The position numbers and the translations under genes are program-made. Source: Owenia fusiformis (Eukaryota; Annelida; Polychaeta; Sabellida; Oweniidae). Taken from it: a stretch of 64,000 nt of DNA. The notes under the pieces are model-generated. The model saw only the letters and a program-made list of their open reading frames with translations, had not been told where the DNA came from and did no database searches. Positions 1-10,582 of this stretch are shown one piece after another. The DNA lies in the NCBI GenBank assembly GCA_903813345.2, contig CAIIXF020000011.1, positions 6,350,571 through 6,414,570 of the forward strand, written 5' to 3'. Within the stretch, counting starts at the first letter, position 1, and each line of letters opens with the position of its first letter.

Positions 1-1200
1 ATTAGAAATTCAGACTGTCGTTTTATGACACTAATATTTGTATCAATATAAGATATTTAAAAACAGTATATAAGAAGGTAGCAAGTGCGTCTTTGTAGCA
101 ACATGCTCAGATTTTTGTCCAGTAACTTTATAATATAAGATGGTTTAAAAGAAGCAAACATAAGCAATGAAAAATCGTTTTTAGAGCAATTTTATATCAC
201 AAAATCATATGTGTTGAAGTTTAGTGATAAAGCTATGAGCTACACAAGGTGCAGATAATTTATTGTAAAGGCATTTTAGTCACGTGGTGACATGATACGT
301 TGTTCAGAACGCAATATTTAAGACCCTGCGGTGCAACAATGGCCGCAAAGAAAGGCATTTCAGATAGGAGACTGTTAAAGATGGTTTTATCCAGCACACG
401 TTGAAAAAAGGATTAAGTGTTTCAAAGAATTTAGGATTATAATTATAAAACCTGTATTTTAAGAATTTTGTATTTTTAAGAATCTTACTCAACAGTTTAT
501 GTAAATGTCTGTGCTTAATAATCAATATAAATTTTCGCTTACTTTAACACTTCACGCAGCCGCAGAGCCACATGCTAGTAAATGTTATGTTTCTTAAGTG
601 TAAGTTAGAATAGAAATGTATTTTATTGCGTTTGAGTCACGTAGTACGAATTAGCAAGAAAATGATTTCTATTTGGTCGTTTAACGTTATGAAAATAGAA
701 CGGTTATTGTGAATGCAGTATTACTGAGTGAACGGTGTATGTATTCGTGAATAAGATCACTTCGGCTCTAAGCGGCGAGATAAACTAAGTAAATGTCTTT
801 AAAATGTAATGAAAATTTTTCGGACAAACCTTTTTCCTTTAACCTCAATTGTTGAGGATTTCAAAGATTTTTAGCATCATGTTCTCAACAGAATAATAAA
901 GGGCATTAATGAGTGTGTGATGCTAAAGATAGAAAAGGTTTTACAGGTGGTCGGAAATTTTTTAATTTTGAAAATGAGATTTGTTATTACTACATTATCG
1001 AGTAAGCTAATCAATTGTCCATTATTAACATTTTTGTATATTTTCCAGCGGCGACGCAGCCGCAGAGCCACATTTTGGCAACCAGCATGTACATACGATA
1101 ACATTATTGTACAAATAATACACTCGGTTTTTCTGCAGCACGCAGCCGCAGAGCCACATGCTAGTAAATGTTATGTTTCTTAAGTGTAAGTTAGAATAGA
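1..1200. repeat. AT-rich gene-free stretch with a direct repeat
   Basis: No gene is recognisable here. A segment of about 60 bp starting CACGCAGCCGCAGAGCCAC occurs at 553-616 and again, almost unchanged, at 1139-1198. A third partial copy of about 20 bp lies at 1053-1072. The two long copies sit 586 bp apart in the same orientation. The short ORFs that overlap the repeats have no family resemblance and are probably chance. Confidence 0.6.
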
Positions 1201-1810
1201 AAGAAAATATCTTCGACTAGCGTCATAGGTAAGCCAGATTAGTGTTGAAACAACGTTTTATGTTGATCTTGTCAAATACAGATGTAACAACGTGCATTGT
1301 AAGTTGCATTACTGAAATTGTAAGTTGGTATTTCAAAACAATACTAAGTAGATGCTGTAATAATATATTAAGAATATAGACAAAGACAAAATGCCCATTT
1401 TGAACCTGTTGGGCTTCAAATTCCCCAAGCATACCAGGAAATTTACTTCCATGAGATAAGTGCGAGATATAGATCTAAACAAATGTTCGTGTTTTTAGTC
1501 CAGGCTTCGTCATCCAGAACAACGAAATAAAAAAGGATTTAAATAGACAATTAGCTTGCAATTGTTTTCTTTAAATAAGTAAACAGAATAATAAAGGTAA
1601 AACGTGATATTCTCAGTTTCGCATCATTAAACAGAAATCAACTTAACATGAAGAGATTATGCTAGTCTAACTCTCTTTGGCAAGTCCAATGCACGATGGT
1701 TATAGATCATAATTTAATATTTATAGAGCATTAAGTCACATTTTTGAGGCAATATAACCTTATCACATAAACCTTGGGGAGCCCCATATTCGTGTGTGTA
1801 CTCATGTATG
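1201..1810. repeat. Dispersed duplicated flank, copy 1
   Basis: This stretch is shared with 27932-28520 and, more diverged, with 44880-45090. The first part (1201-1440, from GAAAATATCTTCGACTAGCG) is collinear with 27932-28180. The second part (about 1455-1800) matches 28190-28520 in the opposite orientation. No gene is seen. It lies 3' of FReD-1, so it is probably old 3' flank of the FReD duplication unit. Confidence 0.6.
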
Positions 1811-2144
1811 TATGGCGAGGCGAGTTCTGTTCTAACATTCTTTCTACATAAAAAATATAAGGAACAATTACAATATAAAATAGGAACAATAATGGCCTGT
1901 GAAGAGCCTGTTTAATATTCTCAAGTTTAATATTGCTTTTCAATCAAGAATTTTAACACAATTGAAAAATTTCTCATGATTCATATTGCTCGCCAAAATA
2001 TGGCTGTAACCAAAGTACAATACATTACTATAGTATAATAGTATTATAGTTTGGATAACTTTAGTTCAAGAATACTTTAAAAGGACAAAGATCTTGTGTT
2101 AAAATTCTACACTTTGATGGATGATTTGAAATCTGTACTTGCAG

Positions 2145-2353
2145 GTGGGTTTCAAGCCAGCTGGAGGAATCCGAAGTGCTAAAGACGCCTGCACGTGGTT
2201 GTCTCTAATGAAGGAAGAACTATAGGGGAGGAATGGATGAAAAATAATCTGTTCAGACTTGGCGCTAGTTCTCTCCTTGGTGATATTGAACGCCAGATCT
2301 TTCATTATGTCACGGGGAGATACGCTGCAGCCCATGAGTTGCCAATGGCGTAA
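2145..2353 (+). pseudogene. DERA: Deoxyribose-phosphate aldolase last exon, broken
   Basis: The translation starts VGFKPAGGIRSAKDA, the conserved C-terminal part of DERA (class I aldolase, deoxyribose 5-phosphate to acetaldehyde and glyceraldehyde 3-phosphate). The lysine of GFKPAGG corresponds to the proton-relay lysine known in this family. The 3' splice site is intact (CTTGCAG at 2138-2144). A 2-bp insertion compared with 19701-19907 turns CTAGGGG into CTATAGGGG and makes a stop at 2223-2225, codon 27 of the exon. Beyond it the reading resumes in another frame down to HELPMA and a TAA. No upstream DERA exon is seen in 1-2100, so this is a duplicated and broken terminal exon. Confidence 0.85.
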
Positions 2354-3459
2354 TCTTGCAGCAGCGGAGACATTTTCCAAAAATAGGCGAGGCATATCTA
2401 TGTAGGCAAGGCAAGGGCTGTTTTACTATTACAGGACATAATTTTCACAGCTGCACCAGTTGAAGATATTGAAAATTGATTTTCTGCAATATTTTGCCTC
2501 ACCTGACTTATATGTATCATCGCACATGGATTGTATAACATTGCCAATCAAAAAACGATAAATAATCAAGATATTTACATGAACTTGAATATGGTCATGG
2601 GTATATTAAGACAAGGTACATAATAATGCCCATGAGCTAATAAGTACCTCATTATAGACTGTGTATTCTTAATAATGAATTGTCAGTAATAAACACAGTG
2701 AAGTTTACTGAATATATATGGACAAGGTTATGCATCGGTAAAAATTGAGAAGCTATGGTGAAACTTCTCTGTTTTGAAGAGGTTTTTAAGTATTCGTACT
2801 GTAGGTACAATGTATGTGATTTATGCATTTCATTTTAAGGCAGCTAAACATTTCTAATAACAGTATATACAGTATATTAAATATATATGAAATACAAATA
2901 ATATTTAATATCGTCCAGTCACTGTGAATGAGTATACCTATGTTAACTACAAGATTAACATCTTTAAAAAACTCTTTTTTAATCTTATTTCAGCAATTTT
3001 TCCTTGGCTGTGGCCTGTTTGGACAAACTAATTTTAGGTTTATCTGACAGAGACCTCTATATTCAATCTCAGGCAAAAATTAATAACCTTCAGTTTTTAC
3101 TCAGGTTTCTGGGCCTGTAGTCACATGATTTGAACTGATCAATGAAAACTCTCAATATTGGTCCCATCTACTATTTTTCCCATCTAAGTATTTTTTAAAA
3201 CACAAAATGAACAGAAAAATGATTTAACATTTCAACTCTAAGAAATATATTATGTTCAGAACGAGGAGTCGTGATAACTAGATGATTTAGTGGAACAATC
3301 GTTTCTTTATTGGAATGAGGAGTGAATTTTAACTAAGTTGAGATTTTATTATCAAAACATTTTACCTGTTTTGTGAACTTTTATGCTTAATATTTTGAGG
3401 CGCTTATATCATATGGAATACGAACAGAAAGTATCGTTTAATTATTCAATCTTAAGTAA

Positions 3460-3465
3460 TTTATT
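3460..3465 (-). terminator. FReD-1 polyadenylation signal
   Basis: AATAAA on the minus strand lies about 33 nt after the FReD-1 stop codon, so the 3' UTR would be very short. The same position is kept in FReD-3, FReD-4 and FReD-6. Confidence 0.6.
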
Positions 3466-3497
3466 TCATTTTAATGAACAGAAAACTCGAGTGGACT

Positions 3498-6400
3498 TTA
3501 ACAGCAATGTATCTTCATCGACGCCTTTCTAAAGGAGTAGTAATAATTATCAGCGGATCCGATGACTGTTGGCCAATAACGCCATGTGACACACTGGGCA
3601 TAACTTGGGCAAACTGGTCCATTGTACCAAAGACCAAACAAATTGGAAACATGGCACTTATCGTACCACCAACCTCCTTTATAAAGGCTTGCACAATTTT
3701 GGATGTCAATATCATTATCTTGATCGTATGTTGAAAACCGATGTCCATTATGACGTGCCATTGAATCACCAGCCGTTCCACTGTATCCTCCGATTTTAAG
3801 ACGGTACTTGTCGGTCTTGTCAGCGATGGAGAATACTGAATATTCAGCAAATCGTTTAGCCGGTGATACGGGTGGCCATGCTTCCAAATCAATTCGCATT
3901 TTGCACTTACGCCCCTTCACAAAACTGGCAAGGTTGTCCAGTCCAATGAAGTATTCTTTCCATTTTGGATTACCGAAACCATGTCGATACTCGACCCAAG
4001 TACGATAGAAATCCTCTTCCCCGTTGAATCGTCTAAATATGTACGTCCAACCTTGGTCACAATACGCTCCGAAAATTCTTCCTTCGCTTGTTCTTATGTT
4101 TCTTGCACCAGTGGTTATAGGGTCTTCGCAACAGTCATTCAAGGAACAAACTAAAAAACGAAATTGAAAAACATTAAGCTTAACAGAAATTATCAATAAT
4201 GATCAATTTGATTATAGCTACATTCTTCTTCTTTTTCAAGCAGCTTGTATAAAAATTTCTAGTTGATTTAGAATAAAAAATATTTAAGTGATATATAGCT
4301 TAACAACATCATTTTCTAGTCTATCTAAAATAAAATACCCCTTCAGGCCGGGTAGGTGTTCTTACTGCTCTGTTGTCACCGCATGGAGGCCACCTGTTTG
4401 ATAATACAGCACGTTCTCACGGCGTACCCGTCACGACATCTCCACACAGGGCTTTTCTATTGAGCGATTGGTGTGGAATCCGTAATTTTACGGAGTTTGG
4501 AGAAATAGACCCCTGGCTGACACGCGAATGTCGTTGCACAATGTTACAGTTTTCACGTGTCATTGCCTCATGTGTATTGCGCGTGTACTACGTTGATGGA
4601 GATGTAATCCTTTGGCATTTTTGAACATGCTCGGTCAGAACAAACGCCGAGACTCGGCAATCATATTTGCGACCATGGGGGTCATATCATGATGTCTAGC
4701 CTTTCCACCACCCTTTTACCACGATTGTGGCGATCTCGACAGGATCATTCCCATCGCTGTAGCAGCGCAGTAAGAATACCCTTCCGGTCTGACGGGGTAG
4801 TGGCGGGGGTATTACAATACTTGCAAGATTGTTTAATACATAAGACTTACTTTTACCCCCACGCGGAAAGGAATGAGCATTTTGACAAAATAAAAATTGG
4901 ACTGTCAAATTTTGTACCCTAGTGAACCAATATTCTCACCCGGGAAGCAACTGCAGCTGTCCAAATATGAATTCTGCATTTCAAAAGAATATACTATCTG
5001 GACGAAATTATATTTCAAAGACCCAAACTCCTAAGACAGTACATCGTGTCGGATTCCCGGACCTCCCCTGATAGGGGGCCTCATGCAAACCTTTTAAGGA
5101 TGCATATTTGTTTTATGCTGTATGTACGTTTGCACTGTTTGAGATTTAGTATGATATTTTTATTTTAAATATTTGAATTGTGCTTACCTTCACACTTGTC
5201 ACCTCCTGATGCATGCAGCAACGAAAAGAAAATAGATTACTGTAAGTGCATTATAAGTATAGTAATTATGAATTACACAAAATACTCTTATTTTCTAATT
5301 TTTCAATGCATCACGTTGACAAAATATAAAATATCCACGAATTTGGGAGCCTTTAAAGATAAATTGTACGAAACTTTTATTGATACTTGTTGGTAAAATG
5401 TCATGCTGCATGGTCTTCCCGAAATCAGACGACCCCACTCCGTATATTTGAATCATTGTAAGATACAATTTTTCCGAACAATCTTAGCTTGAATACTTCA
5501 CATTGAATACCTTATGCTTCTTGAAAAAATATTTGTATTTTGTGTGTTAATGCGTTAAAAAGGTGATAAAACTGATGTCAAAAATTATTGTCCAATTACT
5601 CTTCTTTGTTGTCTATCAAAAATTGCTGAACGCATTATTTTCAAAAGAATATATGACCATCCCATCAGAAATGATCTGTTTTACAGTCTTCAAAGCGGTT
5701 TTCTTCCTGGTCATAGTACTCAATCTCAATTACTAAGCATTATAGATTATATCAGTAATGAAATTGAAACAGGGGGTTGTGAAAAAAATGCAACCCTCCA
5801 TTTCTTCAATATTTTTCTTAAATGGAGGTAAATTGCTCTGAGATTTGGCACACAGGGACTTCATTCAATGTGGGGTCCTCTGGCAAAGTTTTAATAATCA
5901 TAGTCTTATATTGATAGTTTTGGTTGTTTCAAAATATGCTCTAGATATCGTCAATTTCGCTGAAAACAAACTTGCAATGTTCAAGGAAAATTGTTCATAA
6001 CAAGGATGCATTTTTCCCCATGGGTATGGCTCAAATTTTTGCAGTCATTGCTTGTTGGAGTTCTGCAATTGCGGTAGGGTTATTTTCATACACATTATCC
6101 TTTAAATAACCCCATATATAGAAGTCAGGGGCATTGAGATCAAGACGTTGGGATGACCATGGGTTCTCCGTCCTAGGAGAGATAATCTTCTCATAGAAAT
6201 GACTAGTGAGCCAGGCTATGCTATCATAAGAAGTGTGAGGAGTAGCTCCATACTTCTAGAACCACTGTTCTTGTCTATTGAAGCCTGTATGTCTTTCTAG
6301 AACTGCATAGAACTTCCTGGGAACGCCAATATTGCGCTGTGTGTTAACAGTAACAGTGTTGCCATTATGACCCTCAAACCAAAAGGGGCTGATGATTTCA

Positions 6401-7488
6401 TGTTTGAAAATTGGCAGCCCAAGCTGTGCATTTAACAGAATGAAGGGGCCTTTGAAGCACTTCATCTGGAATTTGTGATCCCAGAACACATTATTTCTTG
6501 AGTTTACATGTTCAGAAAGAAGGGAATGTGATTCATCCGAAAACCTAACATTGGAAATGGACGACATTTGGAGCATATTTTGGAACGACCATCACTTTAT
6601 CAATATAAGACTATGATTATTGAAACTTTGCCAGAGGATCCCACATTGAATGAAGTCCTTGTTTGTCAGAACAATTAACCTCCATTCAAGAAACATATTG
6701 AGGAAATGGAGGGTTGCATTTTTTTGGGTCACCCTGTAGATATTTTCAGCCACTTTTGACACTATCATATTTTCTAATTTTTCAATGTATCTCTTTGGAA
6801 CAGCGTATTACGAGCCTTACGAATATGTTAATAAGTGTGAAAATAGCACAATCATTTTGTGCTGTCTTTGAAACAAAATATGAATAAAATATCCACACAT
6901 TGGGACAAATGACTAGTACAGTTTTAAGGTCAAATGTTACGGTTGCTATTTTTACAAGACGTTTGGCCTTTTGTTTGCCAAATACACGAATTTCTAGCAA
7001 AATGCAATGAATTACACCATTTTCAATCGAGAACACACATTATTTTTCAATGCCAATATTATTATCTTGTAAGCTTAAAAATATGAGGATTCTTGTCATT
7101 TGCTGTCAAATTTTGAAGACAAATGCTTTTTGGAAAAAATTGTATTTTATGTGTTAATGTGCTTGGCAACTTAAACCAACTGCATAAGAATGCAATACAT
7201 TCAAATGTCTTTTGACAAGACGTTATTCTCTTGATTCAAGAAAATGTTTCATACATCACATTTTGATAAAGTTGTGGAAAACTACAAAAAAATCATATAT
7301 CTGTATGATATTTGAATATTATTGACTTTTAAAGATCAGCGTATTTTCCTTGAGTTTAAGTTAATACGAAACATAATACATTATATTGATTTTATTAATT
7401 ATTGACTTGTGTACGATTATCAAATACCTTGTGTACGACCAATCATGAAGACGAGGATCGCTCCAAACAGCAATGTCAAAAGATGCAT
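3498..7488 (-). CDS. FReD-1: secreted fibrinogen-domain lectin-like protein (3 exons)
   Basis: Model: exon 1 7428-7488, micro-exon 5188-5205, exon 3 3498-4150, together 732 nt and 243 residues. Exon 1 encodes a hydrophobic signal peptide (MHLLTLLFGAILVF...) and ends CAAG|gtattt. The 18-nt exon 2 encodes GGDKCE, with cag before it and gtaagc after it. Exon 3 follows a TTTTAG acceptor. The FReD runs from about residue 33 to 243: DCCED, YCD (57), GWTYIFRRFNG (60-70), DFYRTW, GLDNL, IGGYSGTAGDS (146-156), calcium-site-like FSTYDQDND (165-173), NCA (179), WWYDKCH (187-193). Family FReDs bind acetylated sugars or other ligands outside the cell. Here there is no collagen or coiled-coil stalk, only the Cys-rich linker. 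Extra cysteines at 109, 207, 213, 242 and 243 are unusual. The ligand is unknown. Confidence 0.88.
4201..5187. other. FReD-1 intron 2 (between micro-exon and exon 3)
   Basis: The intron runs from 4151 to 5187. It holds somewhat GC-richer sequence around 4370-4810 with short ORFs on both strands, none of which resembles a known family. No repeat boundary was identified. Confidence 0.5.
5559..5770 (+). pseudogene. LINE reverse transcriptase fragment
   Basis: About 71 codons translate without a stop to a classic LINE reverse transcriptase segment: KGDKTDVKNYCPITLL, then LSKIAERIIFKRIYD, then LQSGFLPGHSTQSQLL. This matches the fingers region just before the first catalytic aspartate block. The reading stops where the IS630-like element begins at about 5769. 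After that element, at about 6738, VDIFSHF and a shifted DTI look like the continuing FDISKAFDTI block, so the transposon probably landed inside the LINE. It sits in intron 1 of FReD-1 on the opposite strand. Confidence 0.75.
5769..6737. mobile_element. IS630/Tc1-mariner-type element, decayed
   Basis: Terminal inverted repeats of about 140 bp begin ACAGGG and share AAAAAAATGCAACCCTCC, followed by GACTTCATTCAATGTGG and CATAGTCTTATATTGAT. The left arm is 5769-5915 and the right arm 6597-6737. The body holds a broken transposase on the minus strand. The first bases of the two ends differ (GGTTGTG against GTGACCC), which suggests age. Confidence 0.75.
6031..6576 (-). pseudogene. IS630/mariner-like DDE transposase, degenerate
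   Basis: Reads VRFSDESHSLL, NNVFWDHKF, GPFWFEGHNGNTVTVN, then RQEQWF followed by a stop at 6256. The same frame then continues as GATPHTSYDSIAWL, FYEKIISPRTENPW and LDLNAPDFYIWGYLKDNVYE to a TGA at 6031-6033. These blocks are typical of the eukaryotic IS630/Tc1-mariner-type transposases seen in many invertebrate genomes. The usual WFQQDGA box carrying a catalytic aspartate is destroyed here: stop, then KYGA. The N-terminal DNA-binding part is missing. The protein cannot be active. Confidence 0.75.
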
Positions 7489-7536
7489 CTTTCTGAAAGC
7501 TCCTATGTTAGCCGTCATCAATGTTTCAATTCGGCT

Positions 7537-7576
7537 GCACGTCTGATTTGAAATGATAAGTTCTGATTATATTAAT
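7537..7576 (-). promoter_or_regulatory. FReD-1 core promoter block
   Basis: On the minus strand, ATTAATATAAT (7566-7576) lies at the TATA position about 80-90 bp before the ATG at 7488. Just downstream is the block TTATCATTTCAAATCAGACG, which is almost unchanged upstream of FReD-3, FReD-4 and FReD-6. The conserved TCAGACG is a plausible initiator. The FReD-1 TATA box is the least canonical of the set. Confidence 0.55.
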
Positions 7577-7579
7577 GAT

Positions 7580-8800
7580 GCGTTTCAAAAGTGCAAAGTC
7601 ACGTGGTAGAGCATCATCTCACTGTGTTTGATTGTACAGGGTGGGTCAAAAATCAGCATTTCGTATCCCTTTCCAAAGAAACTCGTATGGTATAGATGGC
7701 AACTTATTTTAGACTATGGTTATTTTCTCTCCATACCCGAGGTCCATACATTATTTTTCATAAAAATACGACGTTATCGTCAATGTAATGTTACCTATTA
7801 TGAAGAAGATTTTCTGAACTAGTTTTAAAGTTTTAAAGAATTCTTTTTTAGATGCCAACTAATATTATTACTGGGGTTTCATTATTCTTGTAGTTATGTC
7901 ATAAAATAACCTTTATATAAAATATCGGGATGTATCTCGAATATTAAAAATGGACTCCATGCCCCTTATTACACGTTTTAACCATTTGCAACGCCATTTA
8001 AGAAAAAATCAAAGTTCTCTGGCCCACTCTGTATATTGGCTAACTTTCTATGCCCGGTTAAACTATTGACTTCGTGCATTGAATCCTCGATATAGAATCA
8101 CACTACTATACCTTGCATTAGGTGTTCATGAGCAACCCATTTGGCTTATTAGTAATGATTATGTATTTGTTTTTATTTGTCTGTTCCTTATGAATGGTTT
8201 ATCGGTTGAAAATTAGATGCTAGTAAGGCACTTTCAAAAATATATTAAACAATTCAATTAGACAAACAAAGTATCTTATGCATTTCTAGGTGTTAGGTAT
8301 AGTAGTGTGAGAATATTTGAATGACATCGCATCATTATCATCATTTTTATTGTTCGTTTTTGAAAGCAATAAAAATGTAAAAGTATATAACAATATACCG
8401 CTACATTTAATGTTTTTCAATTGTTCAAAATGCAATGTGAACTATATTGTTAGTAGAAATAAGCACATTAAAAACAACATTAAAACATTGTCAAAAGACT
8501 TAATTGTATAAAGTACAATACTTTATTACTTTGTTTTTCTGGTTGAAATTTCAATTATGATAACAAATAATAACATATTTCCCCATTTAGACCAGGATGT
8601 GAAATTCAAATAAAAGAATACTTAATGGACTTAATGGTAATGGACTTGTTTTGCCAGCCTGTTTTATCAAATTAAATCTAGTTTTAAAGCTCAAATAGAA
8701 TCCTTATCTATGTGTCAACTAATATTTTTACCGGGGTTTCATTATACTTATAGTAAATAGTTATGTCATAAAATATAATTTATATATGTATAGGACAGCT
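7580..8800. repeat. Co-duplicated FReD 5' flank (FReD-1 copy)
   Basis: The sequence upstream of FReD-1 resembles that upstream of FReD-3 (26137-26950), FReD-4 (34980-35850) and, more weakly, FReD-6 (55740-56050). Landmarks are a block around GTCACGTGGTAGAGCATCATC, a later GTAAAAGTATATAACAATA, and a further AT-rich tail. No ORF here looks coding. The conservation shows that the duplication unit includes at least 1 kb of upstream DNA. Confidence 0.65.
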
Positions 8801-9243
8801 TCAACTGATTTATCCAACAAGATCAAGGGCCTAAAAAATCAATTCTTGACTGTGATCACTCCTTGTACTTTACGTCATGACGTACAGTGTGTGTGCTAAT
8901 GCATATTCACCGATGCAAGAGGTGGTGTTTAAAGAGAGAATCATATATAGCGAGCAGGCTAAACAAAAGGTTGTTTCAATTTTAGAATATTTTTGGCTCA
9001 AGTCATTCCTTGTCATGTCTATTTTCTAAAAATCACAAAAGTGCATACTTTACTTCAGGAAAACTAAAGATTTTTACAATACTGTATTATTTGTCTATAA
9101 GAATGGAGAATTCAAACATTTTTCACTCATTTTTGCACTTTGAATCATTAATAACTTCACTAATTTATAACATATTGTGGTATTCTTTTGGGAGATATTG
9201 TATTTAATATTGTAAGGAATAGATTGGTAGTATAATTATACAT
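8801..9243. other. AT-rich intergenic stretch
   Basis: Nothing recognisable is seen apart from chance ORFs. It separates the FReD-1 5' flank from the large fold-back element. Confidence 0.5.
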
Positions 9244-10582
9244 AACAGGATCTTAAGAGGTTCTGGACAAATCATTTGATTCTGGACTTGTCATATTTTT
9301 TTTTCAACGAAATCACATCCAAGGGTTGAATTTTTATTAGCTATTTAGAGAGTGAGTCTAGCCTACTATTAATTTCAATAAAAAAGTTAAAATAGAACCC
9401 TATTTGAGAGTCAATCTAATACTTACATTACATTGATAAATTAAGGCAAATCCTGAAATATTTTTAAAGTGCATTTTTTTATGAAATATTATCCAGCAAG
9501 TATTTAAATGAAACGGTCTTATTTAAATACAAATCATAACATGATATTTTTCATGAAACAATTTTCAATGAAATTCAATTGAAGGGTCAAGATAAAACGA
9601 GCTAATTTAGGTGAAAACCCTTACATGATGATGTGTTTTCATAACTTCTTTCATAAAATTCCATCAAGGGGTGAAGATAAAATGATCGAATTTAAGTGAT
9701 TTAAGGATCACGAGAATATGTTTTCTTTGATATTTTCTATGAAATCCCATCCAATGGTCAAGGTAAAATTTTGATTTTGATTTTGATTTGGTCACGTGTT
9801 CGAAAGATCCATATAAGGCCCATAGAACCATATAGGAACGTCATTTTGAATGTCACGTGATAGATCCATATAAGGCTTTTAGAACCATTTATGGAAAGAT
9901 GAGGGAAGCCCCTGACACCTGTTTCACGATTTTTATGCACTTCATTATTGTACCGAAGTTTGCCGATTCGATTCGTCGTATTTCGGAATCCTGGTGACAA
10001 TTTTATACTCCATTGGAGTATTTTTGACCTACTTCTTATGACGGAAATTCCCGAACCTTGTTCGGATTAATCCGGATTTTCTGACCTACCTTATCTACCG
10101 AGATTTCACGAGTTAACATTCGTCTCATTCCGGAATCCTGGTGACAATTTTATACTCCATTGGAGTATTTTTGATCTACTTTTTCTGGATTTTGCCCTAC
10201 TTATTATATCTTGACAACAAGCAAATCAAAAAGTTCGACATGAACGGGTCTCGATCAACTAACCTAGACTATGGAAGCCAGGCACGCTAACCATTAGGCC
10301 AACGAGCTACCGATATGAAAGAACAAAAGTATTATATATTTATACCGAGCGTCAATTCAAAATGATCCTCACTTTTGTCTCCACTTAAATACGACTCAGT
10401 CAGTTGTATCCAGAATAGTAGAACGCCTATGGCGCTAGTGAATAACCAAGTCCCATGTGAGTGGTTCGTATCCCTCCGTGATATACTATTTTTGTTTTAT
10501 TAAATACGACAGAAAGGAGCAAGATGTAGGTTGAAAACAAGACGTTAGTTTGTTTCAAAACAGTTTGGAAACATTAATCTCT
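9244..10582. repeat. Left arm of the 6.6-kb fold-back element
   Basis: This is the inverted partner of 14514-15848, with only scattered differences. One example is CTAGCCTACTATTAAT here against CCTGCCTAGTATTAAT in the reverse complement of the right arm. High identity over 1.3 kb suggests recent insertion or arm-to-arm conversion. Confidence 0.85.
10232..10311 (-). repeat. tRNA-like block in left arm
   Basis: Mirror copy of 14781-14858. On the minus strand it shows an A-box-like TGGCCTAATGGTTAGCGTGCC and a B-box-like GATCGAGACCC. The anticodon stem-loop is irregular and no clean acceptor stem is seen, so it is a tRNA-derived promoter-like segment, not a working tRNA gene. Confidence 0.5.

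Larger units (their letters stand above)
1810..4200. repeat. Segmental duplication, copy 1 (DERA exon + FReD exon 3)
   Basis: This block runs collinear with about 19375-22750. In order it holds the intronic run-up to the last DERA exon, the DERA exon, an AT-rich spacer and the FReD exon 3 on the other strand. The spacer at 2990-3120 matches 21590-21720 almost base for base. Copy 2 carries an extra insertion of about 565 bp (20775-21340) that includes a long hairpin. Both copies keep the same divergent arrangement. Confidence 0.8.

Noticed and set aside
3474-4008. Several ORFs on the plus strand and in other frames over FReD exon 3 (also at 18.3, 22.2, 33.3, 37.8 and 52.5 kb)
   Set aside because: They are shadows of the FReD coding frame. 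They recur only because the exons are paralogous, and they lack FReD motifs.
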